Positions 52,863 to 61,362 of a DNA stretch of 64,000 nt are shown here, piece by piece. Location: assembly GCF_001894745.1 (NCBI RefSeq), contig NZ_BBYF01000001.1, positions 558,001 through 622,000 on the forward strand, in the 5' to 3' direction. Positions within the stretch are counted from its first letter, which is position 1. Each line of letters opens with the position of its first letter. The position numbers and the translations under genes are program-made. Source of the DNA: Paenibacillus sp. NAIST15-1. GTDB taxonomy: Bacteria > Bacillota > Bacilli > Paenibacillales > Paenibacillaceae. The notes under the pieces are model-generated. The model was not told where the DNA came from. It made no database searches and saw only the letters and a program-made list of their open reading frames with translations.

Positions 52863-53105
52863 GGAAAATCTCCTCCTAGATGTAATAAATTCATAAGTAT
52901 GGTGTTACTGATTGTCTACTTCACATACTGAATATTACCCAATATGTCGTTTCATGCCAATGCTTTTTGGTCTTTTTGCTGATTGACGTATGCCTATCAA
53001 GTTATGATAGGGCGCTCTTCGAGCTGCATATAAACCGCAATCAACCCTCTTCTGCCATTCTCGATGCCATCCCCCCTGCACATAATATCGCTCAGAATTG
53101 CTGGC

Positions 53106-56100
53106 CTACTTGTTCGTAAGAGTTAGGAAGCCAACTTCGAACCCGTGTCGCAGCATATTCGTGACTTGAGCTTCACCAGGTACAGTCCAGGAAAAGCCTA
53201 ATGCAGCAAGCGTAGATACCGTCCGTTCTGCAGTTAGCTCGAACGCTGTCAGCGCAGCGCCTTCATCCATCCACCCGTTATGCAGCATCACATTCTCGAC
53301 TGCCTCAAGCTTCGCCCCCTGTTCATACTGCTCGAACAGATAGGATAGGAACTTCTCCATTGGCAGCTTCGCAACCTGAACATCATTCCGCCCAGCCAGC
53401 ATTTCGGACATGCTGATCAGATGAGGATTATAGATATGGTAGATCTCATCATGCAGGGCAGGCTTGTCATGCAGTGTAATAATCGCACGGCTCACCTGAT
53501 CTACGAAGGATAAGTCTGTATCCTGACCGGAATCAGGAACGGCCCCCAATTGGATGAAGGACTTCATCGTCTTGTAGAACGCATTGTCCTGGATATTCTC
53601 CTGGAACTGACCGCTCTCTGAGTGACATACAATGTTACCAACTCGGTAAATGTTCGTATGCAGCCCCTGCAGACGCGCCTGTTCTACCAACTGCTCCGCT
53701 TGGAATTTCGTCTTTACATAATAGTTGTCATGCACTTGTCCGATGTCCAAGTCATCCTCCGTGAAGAGAACGGCTTCCTTGCCTTCAATCGTTCCCATCC
53801 CGACCGACATTGTAGAGACGTGGTGGAATCCCTTCTTCGTGCCGGTTGCTGCCAATTCCAACAAGCGCTCCGTCGCCGTAACATTGTTCAGTACGAATTC
53901 AGAATAGTGGCCATAATGCTTCACATTGGCCGCAGCATGGATGATGCATTCCACTTCATCTGCCAGCTTAGCATATTCGTGTTCAGCGAGTCCGAGATGT
54001 TCGTCACTCAAGTTCGCGTTAACGACTTCGATTCGATGTCCGTGCGTGTCTGTCAGTGCTGCACCGAAATAATAGGCCAGCTTCTCGTACAATCTGTGTC
54101 GAGCCTGCTCCGGAGATGTCCCGCGAACAATAGCAACCACCTTGCTGTCAGTGCAATGCAGAAGATCGCGAAGCAGGTAAGCACCCAAGTATCCTGTTGC
54201 ACCTGTAAGGAGAACCTTAGCATAGTTCAACTGCTGCGATAGCTCTCGATTGTGATAAGCTTCGTTGCGGCTGCGATACTGCTTCCAAGCTTCCGTTACA
54301 GCCTTATCCTCCACGACCGCTACTTCCTCTGCATACATGGCACGAATCCGCTCCAGCTTATCCTTCATATGGTTCGGACGATACTTCATCCGCAATGCCA
54401 ATTCTCGAATTGTCGGATATGCGAATACATCGCTGACGTCGACCTCGTATTCCTGCTTCAACTGCGCAACAAGTGTAATTGCCTTCAAGGAATGGCCGCC
54501 TAGCTCGAAGAAGTTGTCGCACACGCCGACCGTTGTTAGGCCAAGCAGCTCCTGCCATAGCTCGGCAAGCTTCATCTCCGTCTCACTGTCAGGCGCTACA
54601 TAACCGGCTCCTGTCCACTCTTGCTTCGATGGCGCAGGGAGCTTCGCGCGATCGATCTTGCCGTTCGTTGTCAGCGGCATCTGATCGAGGAACGCATAGT
54701 AAGTCGGGATCATATAATCCGGCAAATGATCAAGCAGATGCTGACGAATATCTGCAGCTGTCACCGTACCTTCCGTTACAATGTACGCACAGAGCGCCTT
54801 TTGTCCTGGCGATTCCTCAATATCGGTAACGAGTGTTTCCTTCACGAGCTCATGAGTTCGGATTTGCGCTTCAATTTCACCAAGCTCCATGCGATATCCG
54901 CGAATTTTCACTTGATGGTCTTTGCGTCCTAAGAACTCAACTGTTCCGTCCGGCAGCCAGCGAACAAGGTCGCCTGTCTTATACAGCTTCTCTCCAGCCT
55001 TGAACGGACTGTCGATGAACTTCTCGTTCGTCAAGTCCTCGCGATTCAAGTAACCACGCGCCACGCCATCGCCACCGACCCACAGCTCGCCCGCTACGCC
55101 AATCGGCTGCAGCTTGCCATAGTTGTTCACGACATAGGCTGTCGAGTTCGCAATCGGCGCCCCGATTGGGATCGATCCGTCCTGCTCCGCTGCAATATGG
55201 TGGCAGCAGGAGAAGGTCGTATTCTCTGTCGGTCCATATCCGTTCACGATTTGAATTGGCGCACAGGCATGAAGCACCCGGTAGATATGCTTCGGAGACA
55301 ATACATCTCCGCCAACGAGCAATGTTCGCACAGGTTCGAATAAGCGCTCATTTTTCTCAACTAGCTGTGTGAATAACGGTGAAGTCAACCACATCATAGT
55401 GATGCCATGCCGCATAATCGCTTGTTCTAACTGCTCAGCATCCAAAATTGTCGGCTTGTCAACGAGTACAAGTCGAAGTCCGTTCAGAAGGGCTCCCCAT
55501 ATTTCAAATGTCGAAGCATCGAATACGAGAGAACCAGTCTGCAAAATGCGATCATCCTCTTGGAATGATACGAAATTCGTATTCTTCACAAGGCGAATCA
55601 CGTTGCGATGGGTGACCATAACTCCCTTCGGCTTCCCTGTCGATCCCGATGTGTACATTAAGTACGCGATATGCTCAGGATTATTGAGATCATCTATGTT
55701 TTCCGTTGAATGTACAGCTAGTTCCGAATCCGTGAAACTGATGCTGCTCAGTCCTTCAGGCAATCGTTCAGCCAAATGGTCGCTTGCGAGTACGATATTA
55801 ACACGGCTGTCCTCCAGCATATATTGAATCCGTTCCTGCGGATAATCTGGATCGATCGGCACGTAAGCACCGCCAGCCTTCAAGATTGCGAGTACACCGA
55901 TAATCATTTCTGGTGTGCGCTCTGTGAACAGACCAACCGGCTGTTCAGCCTTCGTCCCATGCTTCTGCAAATAATGCGCCAAACGATTGGCCTCCGCATT
56001 CAGCTCCGCATAGGTAATTTCACGTTCACCAGACACAAGCGCAACGCGATCAGGCGTTACACGCACCTGTTCCTCGAACAGACTGTGTACAGTCGCATGG

Positions 56101-59100
56101 CGAGGATAGTCGGCAACCGTATTATTGAAGTGGTGCACGATTTCTTCCCGTTCCCGATCCGTAATCAGTTCAAGTTCTCCAATGCTGCATGACGGCTGCT
56201 GTGCCGCCTGCATAGCAAGCTGCTCGAAATGCCCTGCCATTCGTTCAACAGTTGCCCGTTTGAACAGCTTCGAACAGAATTCAAAGTTGCATTCGAGTTC
56301 CTCTTCACGCTCGATTGCCTCCAGCGTCAGGTCGAACTTCGATGTGCCGTTATGATAAGGCAGCTGTGTGAAGCTGGCATCTCCTGCTTGAAGCGAAAGA
56401 TCCCCCATATTCTGCATGACGAATACGGTATCGAACAATGGATTGCGGCTTACATCCCGCTTCAGCTGCAAGCGTTCAACCAGGCTGTCGAGCGGGTAAT
56501 CCTGATGCTCATAGGCAAGCAGAAGCGTATCCTTCATCTCATTCAAATAAGCAGCAAAGGCCTTGCCGCCCTCAGGGAAGCTGCGAATCGGCAAGGTGTT
56601 GACGAACATGCCCATCATTCGATCTACATCAGTATGTGTTCGAGCAGCAATCGCACAGCCGACAATCATATCCTCCTTGTCCACATATTTGGACAAGAGC
56701 ACATTATATACCGACAACAGCACCATATAGAGTGTAGTTCCTTGACGGAGAGCCAGTTGCTTCAAGCCTTCCACCGTCTTGGCAGACAATGCTATACGCA
56801 CCATATCGCCTTCAAATGACTGCACATTCGGACGAATATAATCGTACGGAAGATCCAGCAGTGGGATGTCCCCTTCAAGCACACTCAGCCAATACTGTTC
56901 ATGTGCTTGTTCATCTTGTACACGCGTGGACTGCCATTCCGCATAGTCCTTATATTGCAGCTTGATTGGAGCCAGCTCCTCGCCCTTATAGAGTGCAGCC
57001 AGTTCTTCAGCAAACACACTGAGCGAGGTTCCGTCGAAGACGATATGGTGAATATCCAGCATCAGTATGTAGCTGTCTGCTGCCACTTTCGCAATCGCAG
57101 CACGTAGAAGCGATTGCTCCTCCAACTGGAATGGACGGACGAATTCATTCGCCAGTTCAGCAGCAGTACGGCCCTCGGCCTCTATAATCGGCACATCGAA
57201 TGCAACTGTCTCATGCACCTTCTGTACGATCTGTTCCTCTTCCCAATGGAATGAAGTACGGAATGCTTCATGGCGCTCTACGATTTGGTGTAGAGCCTTC
57301 TTCAGGCGGCCGGTATCCAATTGGCCATTCACTTCGTACACGAGTGGAATGTTGTAGGCCATGCCAACTCCGCCCCGCTGTTGCAGCGCGAACATACGCG
57401 TCTGTGCTGGCGCGAGATGATAATGCGCCTTCTTCTCGGCTGGCGTTATCGATTCGTATTGTTCTTGCGCTCCTTCGTCGATAATTGCAGCAAGCTTGCC
57501 GACATATGGATTCGAGAACAATTCCTTGAAGGACAACGAGATATGGAAGTCAGCTGCGATGCGTGCTTGCAGCTGTGCCAGCTTCAACGAATGCCCGCCA
57601 ATCTCGAAGAAGTGATCCGCTGTGCCAATTGGAGAGATGCCAAGCAGTTCCTCCCAAATCGCCGCAAGCTTTTTCTCCGTATCCGTTACTGGAGCTTGAT
57701 ATTCGGTAGATATGCGCTCCTGCTTCTCCGGCTGAGGCAGCTTGGCCCGATCAATCTTGCCGTTGATCGTAAGCGGCATGCGCTCCAAGAACATGAAGTA
57801 TGCCGGCACCATGAACTCAGGCAAATGCGAAGACAAGTACTCGCGCATTGCACTCGCTGTCATGCCTTCTTCCGCTACTATATAAGCACAAAGGGCCTTC
57901 TGGCCAGGAGACTCTTCAAAAGCTGCAACCAGCGCTTCCGTTACTTGCTCGTGCGTATGAATCTGCGCTTCAATCTCACCGAGCTCCATGCGATAGCCGC
58001 GAATCTTCACTTGATGATCTTTGCGTCCGACGAATTCCAAGTTGCCATCTGGCAGCATGCGCACAAGGTCACCTGTTTTATAGATTCGTTCGCCAGCTAC
58101 GAATGGACTATCCGCGAACTTCTCACGCGTCATCTCATCCTTATTCAAGTATCCGCGTGCTACGCCTTCACCGCCGACCCACAGCTCTCCTACAGCGCCA
58201 ATCGGCTGCAGCATGCCGTAATCATTGACAACATAAGCGGTTGAGTTCGTAATTGGCGTACCGATAGGAATTGTCCCGTCTCCCTCTTCCTTCATCAGAT
58301 AAGAAGTAGAGAAGGTTGTATTTTCAGTAGGACCATAAATATTCGAAATCTCAATCGGTGCACAGTCCTTAGCCGCTCGATAGAAGTGCTTTGGCGACAT
58401 CAGCTCTCCACCGACGAGCAATTGGCGAAGCGGCGCAAATATGCGCGGATTGCGATCAACCAATTGAATGAACAGCGCCGTCGTCAAGAACATAATCGTT
58501 ACCTGATGGCGGATGAGCGCTTGCTCCAGCTGCTCAGCGTCTAGTATCGTCGTCTTATCGATGAGCACGAGCCCTAAGCCATTCAACAAGGAGCCCCAGA
58601 TTTCAAAGGTTGAGGCATCGAAGACAAGCGATCCCGTCTGCAAAATACGGTCGCCTTCGCCAAACTTCACATAATTCGTGCGCTTTACTAGGCGAATGAC
58701 ATTGCGATGAGTAACCATGACGCCCTTAGGTCTTCCTGTCGAACCGGACGTGTAAATGATATATATAAGATCTTCTGGCTGATTCACAGATACCAGATTA
58801 TCGCTAGATTCATCAGCAAGGCTCGGGTCATCCATATGAACCTGCTCGATGGTATTCGGCAAATCTATATCTGACGATCTGCTAGTCAGTACCAGCTTCG
58901 TACGACTGTCTTCCAGGACATATTGAATGCGATCCTGAGGGTGATCGGGATCAAGTGGAACATAAGCTCCTCCCGCCTTGAGAATCGCTAAGATACCGAC
59001 AACCATCTCTGCACTTCGCTCTGCCATAATACCAACAGACTGTTCCCGATTGATGCCAAGCTTCCGCAGCCTGCGCGCCAATTGATTCGCACGAGCATTC

Positions 59101-59849
59101 AACTCGCAATAGGTCAACTCGCGATCATCTTCGATAACAGCTACTCGATCCGGATGCAGCTGAGCCTGTTCCTCGAACAGCGCCTGAACCGTGAATGTAT
59201 GAGGATATTCAGCTCGCGTCTGATTCATCCCCTCAATTAACTGGCGCTTGTCCTGCTCTGTCAGCATTTCCAGCTCGCCAATACGCTTCTGAGGATGCTT
59301 CACAGCTTCATCCAGCAGCTGCAAGAAGTACTCACCCAGCTTTTCTACTGTCGATAACTGGAACTGATTTTCCTTGTAATACATTGTGAACATCGGTAAT
59401 GCGCCCGTTCCAGCAGCATGCTGAATGCAGCCGTGCAGGTCACATACCTGCTCTCCCTCTGGAAGCACGGGCCGAACATCTTCTCCGTACCAGCAATACG
59501 TTGCCACATCACTGTCAGAAGCTATTTCAGAGCAAGTCAGGTTACGTCCTTCTGCGCAAGCCGACAAGCTGTTATGAATGCTCATAATTCCTTGCAAGGT
59601 TACGTCATCCTGACTGACTACGGTATGGTTTGCATTGCCGTGTCCCGCTTGAACGGCATGAAGAGTTACTTGCTGCGAGTTGTAGAACCGGGACAACAGC
59701 GTTGCCCACGCACTGAACATGACGGATTCCAACTTGACCGAATGCTCGGCCGAATGCTTCTTCAGAAGACGCATTGTCTCCTCAGGCAGCTCGATAGAAT
59801 GTACGTCATAGCCTGCCAATCGTTCTACTGTTAATTCCATGAAAGCCAA
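53106..59849 (-). CDS. Two-module NRPS with terminal reductase (AusA-like, predicted Ile-Val aldehyde/pyrazinone synthetase)
   Basis: 2247 residues, domain order truncated C (1-215), A1 (about 218-720), T1 (Ser near 753), C (about 830-1265, HHIVFDG near 935), A2 (about 1275-1770, TSGSTGKPKG near 1403), T2 (Ser near 1784), reductase (about 1885-2247, GATGYLG and YVKTK). The N-terminal part matches only the second half of a C domain and lacks HHxxxDG. Binding-pocket codes read by alignment to GrsA: A1 DAFFLGITFK (nearest Ile), A2 DAFWLGGTFK (nearest Val). The A-T-C-A-T-R layout with an adjacent PPTase is that of staphylococcal AusAB, which makes pyrazinones by reductive release and cyclisation. 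Start codon is probably TTG 59847-59849 (GGAGAGG upstream), overlapping the PPTase by 19 bp; ATG 59838-59840 is possible. Confidence 0.95.
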   Translation of the reverse strand: MAFMELTVERLAGYDVHSIELPEETMRLLKKHSAEHSVKLESVMFSAWATLLSRFYNSQQVTLHAVQAGHGNANHTVVSQDDVTLQGIMSIHNSLSACAEGRNLTCSEIASDSDVATYCWYGEDVRPVLPEGEQVCDLHGCIQHAAGTGALPMFTMYYKENQFQLSTVEKLGEYFLQLLDEAVKHPQKRIGELEMLTEQDKRQLIEGMNQTRAEYPHTFTVQALFEEQAQLHPDRVAVIEDDRELTYCELNARANQLARRLRKLGINREQSVGIMAERSAEMVVGILAILKAGGAYVPLDPDHPQDRIQYVLEDSRTKLVLTSRSSDIDLPNTIEQVHMDDPSLADESSDNLVSVNQPEDLIYIIYTSGSTGRPKGVMVTHRNVIRLVKRTNYVKFGEGDRILQTGSLVFDASTFEIWGSLLNGLGLVLIDKTTILDAEQLEQALIRHQVTIMFLTTALFIQLVDRNPRIFAPLRQLLVGGELMSPKHFYRAAKDCAPIEISNIYGPTENTTFSTSYLMKEEGDGTIPIGTPITNSTAYVVNDYGMLQPIGAVGELWVGGEGVARGYLNKDEMTREKFADSPFVAGERIYKTGDLVRMLPDGNLEFVGRKDHQVKIRGYRMELGEIEAQIHTHEQVTEALVAAFEESPGQKALCAYIVAEEGMTASAMREYLSSHLPEFMVPAYFMFLERMPLTINGKIDRAKLPQPEKQERISTEYQAPVTDTEKKLAAIWEELLGISPIGTADHFFEIGGHSLKLAQLQARIAADFHISLSFKELFSNPYVGKLAAIIDEGAQEQYESITPAEKKAHYHLAPAQTRMFALQQRGGVGMAYNIPLVYEVNGQLDTGRLKKALHQIVERHEAFRTSFHWEEEQIVQKVHETVAFDVPIIEAEGRTAAELANEFVRPFQLEEQSLLRAAIAKVAADSYILMLDIHHIVFDGTSLSVFAEELAALYKGEELAPIKLQYKDYAEWQSTRVQDEQAHEQYWLSVLEGDIPLLDLPYDYIRPNVQSFEGDMVRIALSAKTVEGLKQLALRQGTTLYMVLLSVYNVLLSKYVDKEDMIVGCAIAARTHTDVDRMMGMFVNTLPIRSFPEGGKAFAAYLNEMKDTLLLAYEHQDYPLDSLVERLQLKRDVSRNPLFDTVFVMQNMGDLSLQAGDASFTQLPYHNGTSKFDLTLEAIEREEELECNFEFCSKLFKRATVERMAGHFEQLAMQAAQQPSCSIGELELITDREREEIVHHFNNTVADYPRHATVHSLFEEQVRVTPDRVALVSGEREITYAELNAEANRLAHYLQKHGTKAEQPVGLFTERTPEMIIGVLAILKAGGAYVPIDPDYPQERIQYMLEDSRVNIVLASDHLAERLPEGLSSISFTDSELAVHSTENIDDLNNPEHIAYLMYTSGSTGKPKGVMVTHRNVIRLVKNTNFVSFQEDDRILQTGSLVFDASTFEIWGALLNGLRLVLVDKPTILDAEQLEQAIMRHGITMMWLTSPLFTQLVEKNERLFEPVRTLLVGGDVLSPKHIYRVLHACAPIQIVNGYGPTENTTFSCCHHIAAEQDGSIPIGAPIANSTAYVVNNYGKLQPIGVAGELWVGGDGVARGYLNREDLTNEKFIDSPFKAGEKLYKTGDLVRWLPDGTVEFLGRKDHQVKIRGYRMELGEIEAQIRTHELVKETLVTDIEESPGQKALCAYIVTEGTVTAADIRQHLLDHLPDYMIPTYYAFLDQMPLTTNGKIDRAKLPAPSKQEWTGAGYVAPDSETEMKLAELWQELLGLTTVGVCDNFFELGGHSLKAITLVAQLKQEYEVDVSDVFAYPTIRELALRMKYRPNHMKDKLERIRAMYAEEVAVVEDKAVTEAWKQYRSRNEAYHNRELSQQLNYAKVLLTGATGYLGAYLLRDLLHCTDSKVVAIVRGTSPEQARHRLYEKLAYYFGAALTDTHGHRIEVVNANLSDEHLGLAEHEYAKLADEVECIIHAAANVKHYGHYSEFVLNNVTATERLLELAATGTKKGFHHVSTMSVGMGTIEGKEAVLFTEDDLDIGQVHDNYYVKTKFQAEQLVEQARLQGLHTNIYRVGNIVCHSESGQFQENIQDNAFYKTMKSFIQLGAVPDSGQDTDLSFVDQVSRAIITLHDKPALHDEIYHIYNPHLISMSEMLAGRNDVQVAKLPMEKFLSYLFEQYEQGAKLEAVENVMLHNGWMDEGAALTAFELTAERTVSTLAALGFSWTVPGEAQVTNMLRHGFEVGFLTLTNK

Positions 59850-60586
59850 TTCTCGTCCTCTCCTTTATACGATCCAACCCATTTCGTAAACCTATGAGTC
59901 AACTGCTCCCATGTGATGTACTCTATTTGCTTGGCAAATTCCATATGCTGTGCGCACACAGTCATACTATAGCCTGTTACAGGAACGACATATTGCTTTA
60001 CATAATTATGATCAACATTCCATAATTGATTATCCTGTATAGGTACAGCTGTCTCCTGCACAATCTCGAATGTGCTAGGAGGCAGGCTGAGACCTGTTCC
60101 TAATGCCTTCAGAACACTTTCCTTAGCCGTCCATATGTAAAAAAACAATTCCTGCCGCGCACGACTGTCGTTCGTATTTGCAAGCAATTCCAACTCACGC
60201 GGCGAGCATATCAGCCTAGCCACGTCCATGTTCCATTCTCCTGCTTGCTCTATATCAATCCCGATTGGCGCTTCATCCAATGCCACTGCTATGAACGCAC
60301 CGGCGTGAGAGATGTTGAAAAATACTGGATCACCCTCCACATATGGCTTGCCGAAGGGATGAGTGTGAATAACAAGTTCGTTATTCGAACATTTCAAGGT
60401 TCGACATAGCAGCATGCGGGCCAATATGTCAGCCGCAACCGTGCAATAAAGATCTTCACGGTTCCGAAGTCTATCTAACCTTTTGTATTTTTCAGGTGTA
60501 ACGAACGGGATAAATCGATCCATCAATGAATCTATGTCTTCGTAGGAAGTACACTCGTCCCATTTTAGCAACACAATTTCCATCAT
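59831..60586 (-). CDS. Sfp-type 4'-phosphopantetheinyl transferase
   Basis: 251 residues. Activates the NRPS carrier domains by attaching phosphopantetheine from CoA. Family motifs in order: THPFGKPYVEG (motif 1), FFNISHAGAFIAVALDEAPIGIDIEQ read in two parts (motif 2, Mg2+ and CoA contacts) and FYIWTAKESVLKALGTGLSLPP (motif 3, with the catalytic Glu-Lys). It is first in the transcript, directly downstream of the c-di-GMP leader, and ends 19 bp inside the NRPS start. This matches AusB of the aureusimine system. Start ATG 60584-60586; a second ATG follows. Confidence 0.95.
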   Translation of the reverse strand: MMEIVLLKWDECTSYEDIDSLMDRFIPFVTPEKYKRLDRLRNREDLYCTVAADILARMLLCRTLKCSNNELVIHTHPFGKPYVEGDPVFFNISHAGAFIAVALDEAPIGIDIEQAGEWNMDVARLICSPRELELLANTNDSRARQELFFYIWTAKESVLKALGTGLSLPPSTFEIVQETAVPIQDNQLWNVDHNYVKQYVVPVTGYSMTVCAQHMEFAKQIEYITWEQLTHRFTKWVGSYKGEDENWLSWN

Positions 60587-60603
60587 TTACCCCAGCTTCT
60601 GTG

Positions 60604-60635
60604 CGCAAAAAAAAGGCCATTCTGCATAGCCTTGT
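60604..60635 (-). terminator. Intrinsic terminator between c-di-GMP aptamer and PPTase gene
   Basis: On the minus strand AAGGCT and GGCCTT form a stem around ATGCAGAAT, followed by TTTTTTTT and then the ribosome site and start codon. It lies 28 bp after the aptamer, the right place for an expression platform. Confidence 0.85.
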
Positions 60636-60662
60636 CACCGAATAACCGTTGTGTAGTTACCG

Positions 60663-60763
60663 CAACATTAATGGCAACCCGGCCGCCGTAATCCGTGAAG
60701 ATGTTAGGCCCGCGGCTTTGCGTCCTCATCTTTCGAAGAGTTTGCCTTTCAATCCTGATGTTG
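60663..60763 (-). ncRNA. c-di-GMP-I (GEMM-I) riboswitch aptamer
   Basis: Minus strand shows P1 arms CAACAT (60763-60758) and ATGTTG (60668-60663), the core GGCAAAC, a TTCGAAAGA hairpin with the GNRA tetraloop, the conserved GAGGACGCAAAGCC, GGGCCTAACATC and the closing CCGGGTTGCC, as in Vc2-type aptamers. The base before CAAA is G, the position that favours c-di-GMP over cGAMP. A terminator follows at 60604-60635, so ligand binding should change readthrough into the PPTase-NRPS operon. An open frame reading through it is not a gene. Confidence 0.93.
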
Positions 60764-61249
60764 TTCTTCTTGATGTATCCATTGCGTGTTGCAGATCGAT
60801 TATCAGGCAAGAATGTCATAGCAATGTTACGCACTAGTTCTTGTGACATGTATCGCGTGAATAGGTCTAAAGTACATATTACATATCAGCATGTTGGACG
60901 GTCGCATCCCCTATCCAACTCAAGACCCATATTTTATATCGGTTGCTCGAATGAAAAGATTAATACTTTTTCATAACACTTTTCAATTTTTCGACACGAA
61001 AAATCATTTTTTGTCATTTTATAGTCATCTTCAAGGTTGTTTCACCCTATTTCCGACAAAAACATCCCTATCCTCTCCATCCTTGCTCCCATAGATTCGT
61101 GCAATCCCCTCCAACTGCTCGACACATTTGTCGATTTTCCTATAGAGCCACTACTGCTTAGCCCCCCCTCTCCCCTACCAATTACCTAATAGACAGCACT
61201 GAAGTCATTTCTTACTCATTACACAACTCTCTTGTACTCTTGGTGATAC
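60764..61249. other. Intergenic region upstream of the c-di-GMP leader
   Basis: About 490 bp, T- and C-rich on the plus strand. It must hold the promoter of the PPTase-NRPS transcript. No confident -35/-10 pair and no gene was identified. Confidence 0.5.
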
Positions 61250-61280
61250 ATAAAAAGCCTCGGAAATCATTCCGAGGCTC
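61250..61280 (-). terminator. Terminator of the repeat-rich surface protein gene
   Basis: AGCCTCGGAA and TTCCGAGGCT perfect arms with loop ATC; on the minus strand TTTTTATG follows. Separated from the stop codon by the AGAT microsatellite. Confidence 0.92.
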
Positions 61281-61292
61281 TTATTGAATGCC

Positions 61293-61341
<49 letters not shown>

Positions 61342-61362
61342 CTCTATTTCACATCATGGGGA

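Noticed and set aside
52993..53011. Hairpin CCTATCA/TGATAGG as terminator of the NRPS gene
   Set aside because: Only 7 bp and no T-tract on the minus strand; not enough to call.
60663..60763. GEMM-Ib (cGAMP) rather than c-di-GMP aptamer
   Set aside because: cGAMP variants carry A at the ligand-contact position just before CAAA; here it is G. Final proof needs binding data.
60583..60849. Minus-strand frame of 88 codons overlapping the PPTase start
   Set aside because: It has no ribosome site and runs straight through the c-di-GMP aptamer and the terminator; the RNA structure explains the sequence better.
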